From Blastocatellia bacterium (GTDB lineage: Bacteria; Acidobacteriota; Blastocatellia; UBA7656), in contig JAKEHD010000148.1 of assembly GCA_022615215.1 (NCBI GenBank), positions 1-13,295 of the forward strand: a DNA stretch of 13,295 bases, in the 5' to 3' direction. The notes under the pieces are model-generated. The model was not told where the DNA came from, did not search any database, and saw only the letters and a program-made list of their open reading frames with translations. Made by a program: the position numbers and the translations under genes. Each line of letters opens with the position of its first letter. Positions within the stretch are counted from its first letter, which is position 1. Positions 1-6,738 of the stretch are shown here, piece after piece.

Positions 1-270
1 ATAGAAGAACAGATCTTTGCCCATGCGATGCTTCAGAGCCTTGTGAACCTTAATCAGGTTGGCGGTGTTCAACGGACAGGCACCCTCGCAGGTGGCGTAC
101 ATCAGGTTGATTACCACCTGTTTGCCCTTGATGAGGTCATCGTAAAACCTGACCTCCTTGTTTTCCTGTGTGCGGAGCACGGCGTTTGTGAACCGCGTCG
201 CCCCATAAGAAGTTGCCGACTGTGTCTTGTCGTCCTTTGCGAAGCTGGTGAACAAATTTCTTCTATTCAT
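1..270 (-). CDS. SCO1/SenC-type copper chaperone, N-terminal part (runs off left edge)
   Basis: Only the first 90 residues are in the window; the frame is open to base 1. The diagnostic feature is C-E-G-A-C-P at residues 61-66, the CxxxCP copper-binding motif of SCO1/SenC/PrrC proteins, set after a hydrophobic strand (QVVINLMYATC) as in their thioredoxin fold. The family delivers copper to cuproenzymes, classically cytochrome oxidase CuA. The conserved C-terminal His would lie beyond the edge. The ATG at 270 shares its A with the TGA of the upstream multicopper oxidase (TGATG), and a GGAGGT at 285-280 lies 9 nt before it, so translation is probably coupled. This suggests, by inference, that it serves the oxidase. 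The N-terminus (MNRRNLFTSFAKDD) has an Arg pair but no hydrophobic core, so no ordinary signal peptide or anchor is visible. Family call firm, partner inferred. Confidence 0.85.
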   Translation of the reverse strand, partial: MNRRNLFTSFAKDDKTQSATSYGATRFTNAVLRTQENKEVRFYDDLIKGKQVVINLMYATCEGACPLNTANLIKVHKALKHRMGKDLFFY

Positions 271-2162
271 CAGGACAGCACCTCCCCTCTCTTATTCTTG
301 GGCAGTCCGTCCTCTATTGGTACTCCGGCCTCTCTTCGCCGCATGGCGATCTCATGTCTCTTCTTCTTCAGTTCGGCAACGGTCTGGACGATATCCCACC
401 GCACCATCATGAAGTCGTCCTCATGATTCATGTTGTGGCAGTGGATGAGGTATCGTCCGAGGAAATCTCTGAACTGCATCCTGAGCCTCACCGTAGTTTG
501 CGGGTCAAGCGGGTAGACATCCCTTCGCGCGTTGTCGGTTTGCTCGTTCGGAGCGAGCGGAAGTGTCACGTTCAAATCCGGCTGATTTACAGGATCCGGC
601 CTGACCGTTCGCTCTTGTACCCGGCCCTCCTCAAAGTGAATATGCACGGGATGGGTCCAGTTGCCCGCAAGGACGTTGTTCCTCAGATGCCATTCTTCGG
701 TAGTACCCTGTAGGATCACATGGTCGACCCTGTTGGCGTCGAACTCCAGATCATTGATCAGGAAGGTTCCGGCAACGAGTTTGAAGGTCCACTCGAAGGA
801 TGCATCCGGCTCCGGCATGTCGGGCAGTTCGCAAAGCGTATCGGGAACCGGCGGCGTATCGGGAAGGAAAGGCCCGCCAACCACGTCAAACCGCATCACG
901 ACGTTTTCAATGGGCAGCCCCGGTGCCGGGTCAGGCGTCGGGACGCCGACAAATTGCGCGGCGTTCTCTTTGAGGTAAACATGATCGCCCACCGCAACGT
1001 CGGAGAAGTCAACGATCACATCATAACGCGAGGCCACGTACACGGTAATTGGCGCGGGATTGTACGGATGTACCACGAAATTGGCGTCAACCGAAACCGC
1101 CGTCATAGGCAGTACTGTTCCGTCGGACTTGATGAAAGTTAGACGCCAGGTCTTTACCGGCCCGGTGTTCAGAAGACGGAAGCGGTACTTGCGCCTCCTG
1201 ACCTGGAAATACGGCTGAATCTTTCCGTTGACGATCCATTTGTCGCCGCCCGGAGCATTGTCCCCCGGCTCATTGAACATCTCTGTACGCCCGTTGGCCG
1301 TGGGGCAGAATACTTTGTCGGTAAGGATGATCGGGATATCGGTTATGCCGTAAAAGTTCGGCAGCCTGAGAGAGTGCGGGGTGGGGAACTCATGCCCCGG
1401 ATCGGTCTCATTGTAATTGATGTACATCCCGTTGAGACCCATGTAGTTGTTGTTGGCCGTGAAAGCGGCCCGGTGATCGTGATACCAGAAGGTGTGCATG
1501 AACTCCCGAGGATCACCGTTTCCTCCAAAGGCATCGATGCCTGCGTAAGCATTGGCATAGTGATTGTCCTTGAAGAACCCCGTTCCGAAGAAGTCGCCCG
1601 CGAAACCGTCGCTTTCAGAGGCCGTGTGCCCGTTGTGCAGGTGGATTGTGATCTCATTCCTGCCAAAGGTCGAGGTCATGGCCGGCAAGCTGTTCCTGAA
1701 GCGCACGAGCGTCGGGTGGCCATAGGCATTAAGAATCGTCGGGGCCGGATATTTGCCATCGAAGCCCCAAACATAAGACGGCTCATAGTCAGAGTGGAAG
1801 CGATGGAGTCCGGGCTTTGCCTCCAACTCATACCTCACATCAGGCAGAAATTCCTCCCATCGCTGATGATCCGCACGAGGGGCTTCTCCGCCCGCGATAT
1901 TGGCCGCTTTGGTCGGCGCGGGGAACATGAACAGCTTGGGTATGGCCGGAAATATAACCGGCAGTTCGTCCCTAAACGGAGTAGTCGGCGGACTCTGGTC
2001 AGGCTCCGGCGTGCAAAGTACCGGCTCTGAAGGTGTGTTGTGATCGACGGCACTTGCCTTTCTTGATGTCAAAACGGTCACAGCTCCGGTTGCCGCGCCC
2101 ATTTTGAGCACATCTCTTCTGGTCAAACTCCCATTCTTTTTTTTCCTGGAGGGTTTTGACAT
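270..2162 (-). CDS. Tat-exported multicopper oxidase (CotA/laccase-like)
   Basis: A 630-aa three-domain multicopper oxidase. All four copper motifs are present: H-L-H-N-G-H (174-179), H-D-H (228-230), H-P-V-H-I-H (504-509) and H-C-H with C575 as the T1 ligand, followed by H580. M585, ten residues after the Cys, is the probable axial T1 ligand, as in CotA-type, lower-potential enzymes. Such enzymes oxidise phenols, bilirubin or metal ions and reduce oxygen to water; the substrate here is unknown. The N-terminus is a Tat signal: T-R-R-D-V-L-K (14-20), a short hydrophobic core, and an A-S-A cleavage site near residue 38, so the folded, copper-loaded protein should be periplasmic. The ATG at 2162 has an AAAGGAG 7 nt upstream. 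It is followed with 1-nt overlap by an SCO-like copper chaperone. Length suits the family and all copper ligands are intact. Confidence 0.92.
   Translation of the reverse strand: MSKPSRKKKNGSLTRRDVLKMGAATGAVTVLTSRKASAVDHNTPSEPVLCTPEPDQSPPTTPFRDELPVIFPAIPKLFMFPAPTKAANIAGGEAPRADHQRWEEFLPDVRYELEAKPGLHRFHSDYEPSYVWGFDGKYPAPTILNAYGHPTLVRFRNSLPAMTSTFGRNEITIHLHNGHTASESDGFAGDFFGTGFFKDNHYANAYAGIDAFGGNGDPREFMHTFWYHDHRAAFTANNNYMGLNGMYINYNETDPGHEFPTPHSLRLPNFYGITDIPIILTDKVFCPTANGRTEMFNEPGDNAPGGDKWIVNGKIQPYFQVRRRKYRFRLLNTGPVKTWRLTFIKSDGTVLPMTAVSVDANFVVHPYNPAPITVYVASRYDVIVDFSDVAVGDHVYLKENAAQFVGVPTPDPAPGLPIENVVMRFDVVGGPFLPDTPPVPDTLCELPDMPEPDASFEWTFKLVAGTFLINDLEFDANRVDHVILQGTTEEWHLRNNVLAGNWTHPVHIHFEEGRVQERTVRPDPVNQPDLNVTLPLAPNEQTDNARRDVYPLDPQTTVRLRMQFRDFLGRYLIHCHNMNHEDDFMMVRWDIVQTVAELKKKRHEIAMRRREAGVPIEDGLPKNKRGEVLS
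280..285 (-). promoter_or_regulatory. Ribosome binding site of the SCO-like gene, inside the oxidase gene
   Basis: Minus-strand GGAGGT, 9 nt before the ATG at 270. It lies within the last codons of the oxidase gene, so ribosomes finishing the oxidase pass directly over it. This fixes the SCO-like start and supports translational coupling. Confidence 0.6.
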
Positions 2163-2207
2163 AACAATCTCCTTTCAGTACCGAAATGTAGATTGAGTGT
2201 TCATCCA

Positions 2208-2247
2208 CTGGTGATTGCTGGTGATATCGCGGAGGCATTTCCGTCAA
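2208..2247 (-). promoter_or_regulatory. Possible proximal promoter/operator of the oxidase-SCO genes
   Basis: On the minus strand, TTGACG (2247-2242) is followed after 15 nt by TATCAC (2226-2221). The octamer ATCACCAG occurs twice with a 10-bp period (2225-2218 and 2215-2208), overlapping the putative -10 and about 45-60 bp before the ATG. One helical turn between copies would suit a regulator, but the promoter spacing is short and the match is modest. Confidence 0.2.
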
Positions 2248-2904
2248 CGATCCGAACACGCGCTCCGCGAAAACCGAATGACCATACCCGATCATAGGGT
2301 AAGGCCGCGACTCGAACGAATCGTGGAAGTTGCATCGGCTTTCATTTGAGCGCACAGGTTGAAGATCGAAAACATCAAAGTCAAATCGACCTGAAGCCTG
2401 CGCATAAATCCTGAATCCGGCGACACCCCTACTGAGTAGCGCCCCATAAAGCCTCGCCATGTCTTCAGGGATATAGATGAAGCAAGTTACTGAACTTTCG
2501 CCGCATGATCGAAAGGCTTTTTTTGATTCCTTCCGAATTCGCCCGCCGCTTGCACGACGAAAGTATTCAGATGCCGGGGCCAACGCGCCTTTCAAAACCT
2601 GGCCCAGGCCACAGCACCTTTACACGGCAGATAGACACACAAGCTCAAAAACAACCTTTAGCCTGTTTATACCTTTGAGAAACCACTACACGCAGCACAC
2701 ACTGTAATGATGGTTCGGATAAGTCCTGAATAATTTTGCAACGGGCAAAAGACACAAATATCCTATGACGTGGAGGCGCATAACTGATTTATCTCAAAGC
2801 CACTCCCCCATGATGACTTTGAATCAGCACGATGTACTACGAAAATTCAACAGCCTGTCGGCCTCCGGCTTTAAAAGAGTACAGGCAGTTGTAGTGGTAG
2901 ACAC

Positions 2905-2927
2905 AAGGATAACGAGAGGCTATCCTT
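2905..2927. repeat. Inverted repeat AAGGATA-9 nt-TATCCTT
   Basis: A perfect 7-bp inverted repeat with a 9-nt loop (2905-2911 and 2921-2927). It lies about 55 bp downstream of the minus-strand promoter at 2982-3010, so it could fold in the leader RNA or act as an operator. No T-run follows on either strand, so it is not a standard terminator. Confidence 0.35.
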
Positions 2928-2981
2928 AGATATTGTCAATAATATGTTTGCAATTCGGCTTACGACAAAAACAGCTCATTA

Positions 2982-3010
2982 GCTATATTACAAAATCCCT
3001 AAAATGTCAA
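2982..3010 (-). promoter_or_regulatory. Sigma70-type promoter pointing to the oxidase genes
   Basis: On the minus strand, a perfect -35 TTGACA (3010-3005) is followed by a 17-nt spacer and TATAGC (2987-2982). Transcription would start near 2975 and run toward the oxidase, whose ATG is about 810 nt away. Either the operon has a very long leader or the promoter serves a small RNA or unrecognised short gene. AT-rich surroundings raise the chance of a random match. Confidence 0.45.
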
Positions 3011-3147
3011 CAAAAAAATTCACCCGAATCGATTTTCAATCTGAAGAGATCTCAGTAGATATACGTAAGTGGTTGATTTTTCAAGTGTAATTCATCCGAC
3101 CCCGTACAAACGGTGTAAATTTTATTTTATGATGTTGGAGGGCAGAG

Positions 3148-3163
3148 CAGACGCCGGCGGCTG
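3148..3163. repeat. GC-rich imperfect palindrome after the M15-like gene
   Basis: CAGACGCCGGCGGCTG is a 16-bp palindrome with one mismatched pair, just past the TGA of the minus-strand gene. It could help terminate that transcript, but no U-run follows within the next 10 nt. Confidence 0.25.
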
Positions 3164-3169
3164 TCGCGC

Positions 3170-3934
3170 TCAGGCTTCGATTATCCGGCATTCATTGATT
3201 TCGGGAACCCAAAAGTTATAGTTGCGCCCGTCATAGAGGCGGGACACACGCTTCAATCCCAGTTCGGGAAGAGCGTCTTCACTGTGGCCGAGAAAGGTGA
3301 AATGCGGCAGGTCGTTTGCCACTGTGTGATACCATCCGAGGCGATTGAGCGTCCGCTCTACGGCTTCTTCAGAAAATTCGGTCGCGTCGAACGCAAGCAT
3401 GGAGAGGTGCTGAGAAGCGCCAGGGGCCGCCACCGAATATAAAATGGACCTGTCGAAATATGTGCCGAAATAAAGCTGCTCGGCCTCCTCCAACTCCAAT
3501 ATCGCTTCAACCTGGACGGCCGGGGGGAGATTGCTAATCGCGCGCGCTCGCGCGGGGCTGATGCGGTCTAAACTCTCCCAATGATCCAATCCGCGATCGA
3601 CGTTTCGTGTCCATAGCCGCACGGTATCTTCAAACGAGCGCCGCCCGGCATCGCTTGCGCGCGCCGTAAGGCACCCGCCCCGGCTTCTAATCTCATCCGT
3701 AGCGCGAGCCAGATGTTCCATAGCCTGGGATTGAAGTTCTATGTAGTACACTCCCAGGACCGCGCCTTCTACGCGCAATGAAGATTGGAATGTTTCTACT
3801 TCAACTGCATCGGCGAAAATGATCGTGGGCGGAGGAGTGGCCGCTGTCACGAAGACAGCCCCGTATTCGGAGAAGAGCCGCCGCTCGACATTTGACGAAA
3901 GAGATGAATACATATCGCGCAATGAATCGATCAT
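3170..3934 (-). CDS. M15/VanY-like putative metallopeptidase without signal peptide
   Basis: A 254-aa protein. The C-terminal half carries the M15 (VanY-type D-Ala-D-Ala carboxypeptidase) pattern: S-Q-H-L-S-M-L-A-F-D with H176 and D183 in H-x6-D spacing, then D-L-P-H-F with H211, giving the expected zinc ligands. The position that is Glu in typical family members (ExxH) is D208. Residues 1-165 are mostly helical and acidic and match no domain I can name. I remember similar proteins in Acidobacteriota genomes, annotated as D-Ala-D-Ala carboxypeptidase-like. No signal peptide or membrane segment is seen, which is odd for a peptidoglycan enzyme; an in-frame TGA lies immediately before the ATG, so no longer N-terminus is possible. 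GGGAG 11 nt upstream supports this start. The gene stands alone, with long gaps on both sides. Fold call moderate, activity uncertain. Confidence 0.65.
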   Translation of the reverse strand: MIDSLRDMYSSLSSNVERRLFSEYGAVFVTAATPPPTIIFADAVEVETFQSSLRVEGAVLGVYYIELQSQAMEHLARATDEIRSRGGCLTARASDAGRRSFEDTVRLWTRNVDRGLDHWESLDRISPARARAISNLPPAVQVEAILELEEAEQLYFGTYFDRSILYSVAAPGASQHLSMLAFDATEFSEEAVERTLNRLGWYHTVANDLPHFTFLGHSEDALPELGLKRVSRLYDGRNYNFWVPEINECRIIEA

Positions 3935-4314
3935 TCAGTTTGCCACTCCCTTATGCCAAGTCTACCCATTAAGCCACGAATGACCGAGAATTTCCATTCG
4001 AGTCCGTAGTTCGCAGCCCGCAACTCCTTGCAGGAAAACCTATCGGCGCTCGATTATGGACCATAGACAATACTGAGCTACATACAGCGACCGATGGAAT
4101 CCAATGTTATAACCTCAACTGCACTTGTGCGATTCTTTATAACATACAGGAAAAATACCATCCTGCTTGCGAACAAAAGGTAGCAATTGTATACCGTCCA
4201 CCTTTGATCCCTGCGCTCGAAGACGCCTGGTTTCGCCCTTATGAGTTCTCCGATTCAGAAATCTTCCTTCACAGCCGACGGGTCTCGAACGAACATTGCA
4301 GACGATACCTGCCA
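3935..4314. other. 380-bp gap between the M15-like gene and the sulfatase-like operon
   Basis: It must hold the end of the sulfatase-like transcript and the promoter of the M15-like gene, both on the minus strand. Neither a U-tailed hairpin nor a good -35/-10 pair was found. The one clear structure is a nested inverted repeat at 4104-4145. A 66-codon minus-strand frame beginning at 4315 does not look like a protein. Confidence 0.45.
4104..4145. repeat. Nested inverted repeat with ATGTTATAA arms
   Basis: ATGTTATAA (4104-4112) and TTATAACAT (4137-4145) are perfect 9-bp inverted arms around a 24-nt centre. That centre contains GCAC-TT-GTGC (4121-4130) almost exactly on the same axis. The left copy is itself the 8-bp palindrome GTTATAAC. 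It could be an operator for the M15-like gene about 170 bp downstream, or a hairpin at the end of the sulfatase-like transcript. Confidence 0.4.
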
Positions 4315-6642
4315 TTATTTCTCGTCCTCTTCATCCTCTGTGGGACCGAAGGAATACTGGTTTTCGTCCGCATCCCAGGGCCTGCTTGCAAGGACTATGT
4401 CTATGAACCGGCCCAGCAATTTTTTCAAGCTTTCGGCTCTTTCGGGCTGCGAATTGTAGAGGTTGCGTTCTTCTCCTCGGTCCTGCTTGAGGTCGTACAA
4501 TTCGAAAGTGTAGAAGTTGCGATTGTAAATCAGCTTGTATCCGTCCTGAGTGATGACCATGTACTTTTTGCCTTCGGGATTGACCTGTTGATGCGGGCGC
4601 ACGAAGGGAGACGGCTCCGAACTGGTCTGCTCCGCATACACAGGCGGATGCGTGAAGGGCTGGCCGCGCATAAGGGGCAAAAGGTTCACCCCGGCATACT
4701 CTTTCGGCGGCTCAAGCCCCACCGCGCTCAGTATAGTCGTGCCTAAATCGATAGTGCTTACGTAATCGGGCACGCGGCGCGGCGCGAGTCCCGGAACATA
4801 AACTATCATAGGCACCTGCGCCTGTTCGTTGTAAAGTTGCCGGGAGTGTTTATACATGCCGCGCTCGCCGAGCGACTCTCCGTGATCGGACATTAAGACC
4901 ACCACCGTGTCATTAATTCGTCCGCTCTCCTCAAGCCAGTCGAACACTCTGCCCATCTGTGAATCGGTATAGGCTATCTCTCCGTCGTAGAGGTCCGTCA
5001 AAGAGGAACCATAATCGAACTCATCGTATTTTTTATATGGCCTGTGAGGGTCAGACGAATATACATAAGCGAAGAACGGGCGATCGGGTGGAAGAAGGCT
5101 GAGTCGCTCGATGATCAGATCGATCTTCCGTTCGAGGCTTTTGGGCCTCTTATGCACAACCTCCTTGATGCCCTTCAAGTGTCGCAACATGGTAGGCAAC
5201 CGGCCTGGAAAGAGGATAGTATGATAGCCGTTGCGAGCCAGCACTTCCGTCCATGCGGGGAAGTGACCGTCCCAGTGAGACGACTGCATGAATTTGGGCA
5301 GGGCCTCGAACGTGTTGGGCGCGGGCGTATAGGCATTTTCGAAGAGAGACGAGCGCGCGGCCAGCTTATCGATATTCGGCGTGGTGCTTCGATGATAGCC
5401 ATAAGCGCTCAAGTGGTCCGCCCTCAAAGTGTCTATGAAGATAAAGATCACATTGAACGGACGCGCAGGATGGTCGGGCGGCGTATAAAGCAATTCGCGC
5501 TCGCGCTTCCATTCTTCGATGTCTTGCCGGGTGAGGTCGCCCCCTATCGAGTTGTTGTCGATGCCGTCTTCGATCACCTCCGGCTGACCGGGATTGATGC
5601 TTGCCTGCCAATCGTTCGGGTCTCCTCCGCCCAAGAATGTACTGTAGCCGTCGCGGTCGAAATCCAATATCCATTGAAAGAGTTTGAAATGCTGTTTGGC
5701 CTGCGTGGTGCGATAAAATATCTGTGTCTTGAGGTTGTGGTTCCTGTCGAAATGAAAGAAGGTAAAGGCCACAAGCCCCATCACCACGACGATAGCACCA
5801 ATCACGAGTCCTCTTCTCATTCCAGCCCCCGCCTTGAACCATGAGGAATGTAATCCGGGCCAGGAAAAATAGATCGTGGCGGCAAAGGCCATCGCCAGAG
5901 CGAAGTCGAGCAAAAACAGCGAGCGGTGCAGAGTCTGTTCGTAAAGCTGCACCTCCAGGCGAGAGTCTATGTAGTAAGCGGCGGCCATTAGAATTATCAA
6001 ACCCGCAAGCCACACCGCTCGCGGCCACCGGCCCAGAGAGTTCGAAGCGCGAGTGACTTTCCAGACCGCCCAGCAGGCTATCACCAGTCCCATCAGTATC
6101 AGATAAGAAGTCGACCGCTCGTGATTCAAAAGCGGGTCTTTCAAGAAACTTATCTTTTCGGCCTCCCTTATCACCGCTATCACGTAGCGGTTGACGGTCG
6201 GTTGCTGGTTCAATAAAAAAGCGGCGAGCGCGGCTATGCCAAACCCCGTAACAGTGCGGCGTGCAGTAAGAAGGAAAATTTTATGCTGTACTTCGCCCTC
6301 GCTCGACAGCACGCGCTCTGCTGCGCCTTTCAGCAGCAAAGCTGTATGAGTAAACAGACCGATGAGCAGTCCTATCAACGCTCCGCCCATCAGGTTCAGG
6401 CTGAGGTAAGCAGAGAAGATCAGGCGCTCGGAAAATGATTCGAAGACCGGCGCGAGTTGAATATTTGTATCGATCCATTCTACGAGAGCGAGCAATAAAG
6501 CAGCCGCCCCGCCCACCATCGCGTATCCTCCAAGCGACGCGGGCAACGATCTTTTCTCATCTGCCTTGTGCGAGGTCTTCGTCATTGCCTCTTTCGGGAT
6601 GGCCGATTCGGACGGAGCGACTTGAGTCGACGGATTGGGCAC
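4315..6642 (-). CDS. Membrane-anchored sulfatase-like hydrolase/transferase, copy 1
   Basis: From the GTG at 6642 the product has 775 residues; an ATG at 6666 would add eight. I prefer the GTG because GAGGAG lies 9 nt before it, while the ATG abuts a repeat array and has no ribosome site. About seven membrane segments (roughly 34-56, 77-104, 130-147, 179-196, 209-224, 242-260, 276-296) are followed by an acidic linker (327-370; D-F-D-R-D-G, G-G-G-D, D-G-I-D-N-N-S) resembling MopE-type metal-binding motifs without their Cys. The C-terminal domain from 396 has sulfatase-superfamily metal motifs: D404 in I-D-T-L-R-A-D, D531-P-H, S-D-H-G-E (D586, H587) and H599. The nucleophile region reads P-A-P-N-T, with T444 in place of C/S-x-P-S-R, so a formylglycine sulfatase is unlikely; a Thr-dependent phospho- or sulfo-transferase or hydrolase acting in the periplasm is possible. 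Substrate unknown. Second gene of the pair; acidic C-terminal tail. Confidence 0.85.
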   Translation of the reverse strand: MPNPSTQVAPSESAIPKEAMTKTSHKADEKRSLPASLGGYAMVGGAAALLLALVEWIDTNIQLAPVFESFSERLIFSAYLSLNLMGGALIGLLIGLFTHTALLLKGAAERVLSSEGEVQHKIFLLTARRTVTGFGIAALAAFLLNQQPTVNRYVIAVIREAEKISFLKDPLLNHERSTSYLILMGLVIACWAVWKVTRASNSLGRWPRAVWLAGLIILMAAAYYIDSRLEVQLYEQTLHRSLFLLDFALAMAFAATIYFSWPGLHSSWFKAGAGMRRGLVIGAIVVVMGLVAFTFFHFDRNHNLKTQIFYRTTQAKQHFKLFQWILDFDRDGYSTFLGGGDPNDWQASINPGQPEVIEDGIDNNSIGGDLTRQDIEEWKRERELLYTPPDHPARPFNVIFIFIDTLRADHLSAYGYHRSTTPNIDKLAARSSLFENAYTPAPNTFEALPKFMQSSHWDGHFPAWTEVLARNGYHTILFPGRLPTMLRHLKGIKEVVHKRPKSLERKIDLIIERLSLLPPDRPFFAYVYSSDPHRPYKKYDEFDYGSSLTDLYDGEIAYTDSQMGRVFDWLEESGRINDTVVVLMSDHGESLGERGMYKHSRQLYNEQAQVPMIVYVPGLAPRRVPDYVSTIDLGTTILSAVGLEPPKEYAGVNLLPLMRGQPFTHPPVYAEQTSSEPSPFVRPHQQVNPEGKKYMVITQDGYKLIYNRNFYTFELYDLKQDRGEERNLYNSQPERAESLKKLLGRFIDIVLASRPWDADENQYSFGPTEDEEDEK

Positions 6643-6651
6643 TGGAAATAT

Positions 6652-6657
6652 CTCCTC
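6652..6657 (-). promoter_or_regulatory. Ribosome binding site supporting a GTG start for copy 1
   Basis: Minus-strand GAGGAG, 9 nt before the GTG at 6642. It would lie inside the coding sequence if the upstream ATG at 6666 were used, and that ATG has no comparable site at a suitable distance. Confidence 0.55.
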
Positions 6658-6666
6658 TTTAAACAT

Positions 6667-6737
6667 CTATCAGCTATCAGTCCTCAGCCATCGGTCTTCA
6701 GCCTTTAATCTGATAGCTGACGGCTGACGGCTGAACG
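6667..6737. repeat. Inverted array of 7-bp repeats between the two sulfatase-like genes
   Basis: Plus strand: CTATCAG twice (6667-6680), then TCCTCAG, CCATCGG, TCTTCAG (6681-6701), an 8-nt centre, then CTGATAG (6710-6716), CTGACGG twice (6717-6730) and CTGAACG (6731-6737). The left heptads are near reverse complements of the right ones; the longest perfect arms are 11 bp (6670-6680 with 6710-6720). The RNA can fold into a long imperfect hairpin. It fills almost the whole spacer between the two genes. Confidence 0.7.
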
Positions 6738-6738
6738 T

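Larger units (their letters stand above)
2163..3169. other. About 1 kb intergenic region without a convincing gene
   Basis: The half near the oxidase (2163-2600) has GC close to the genes. The rest (about 2600-3130) is clearly AT-richer, with runs of A and T. A minus-strand frame is open from a TTG at 2595 through the oxidase start to 1999, but it has no good ribosome site and no recognisable protein. The stretch holds a good minus-strand promoter (2982-3010), an inverted repeat (2905-2927) and a short direct repeat near the oxidase start (2208-2225). No tRNA, riboswitch or transposon end was recognised. Confidence 0.5.

Noticed and set aside
1374..2030. Long plus-strand open frame opposite the multicopper oxidase
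   Set aside because: Antisense shadow of a gene with all copper motifs; its translation has no recognisable domain.
2477..2707. A 76-codon plus-strand frame in the 1-kb gap
   Set aside because: No ribosome site, unremarkable composition and no family similarity.
4115..4315. A 66-codon minus-strand frame whose ATG overlaps the TAA of sulfatase-like copy 1 (TAATG)
   Set aside because: The overlap looks like coupling, but there is no ribosome site, the composition is not protein-like and nothing is recognisable. TAATG overlaps arise easily by chance.
5044..5844. Long plus-strand open frame opposite sulfatase-like copy 1
   Set aside because: Antisense shadow; the opposite strand encodes clear catalytic motifs and copy 2 shows a different shadow at the same place.
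6667..6737. CRISPR-like repeat
   Set aside because: Units are 7 bp, contiguous and inverted at the centre, with no spacers.
6667..6737. Intrinsic terminator between the two sulfatase-like genes
   Set aside because: The hairpin is long and imperfect with no U-run on the minus strand, and it leads directly into the next gene of the same orientation.
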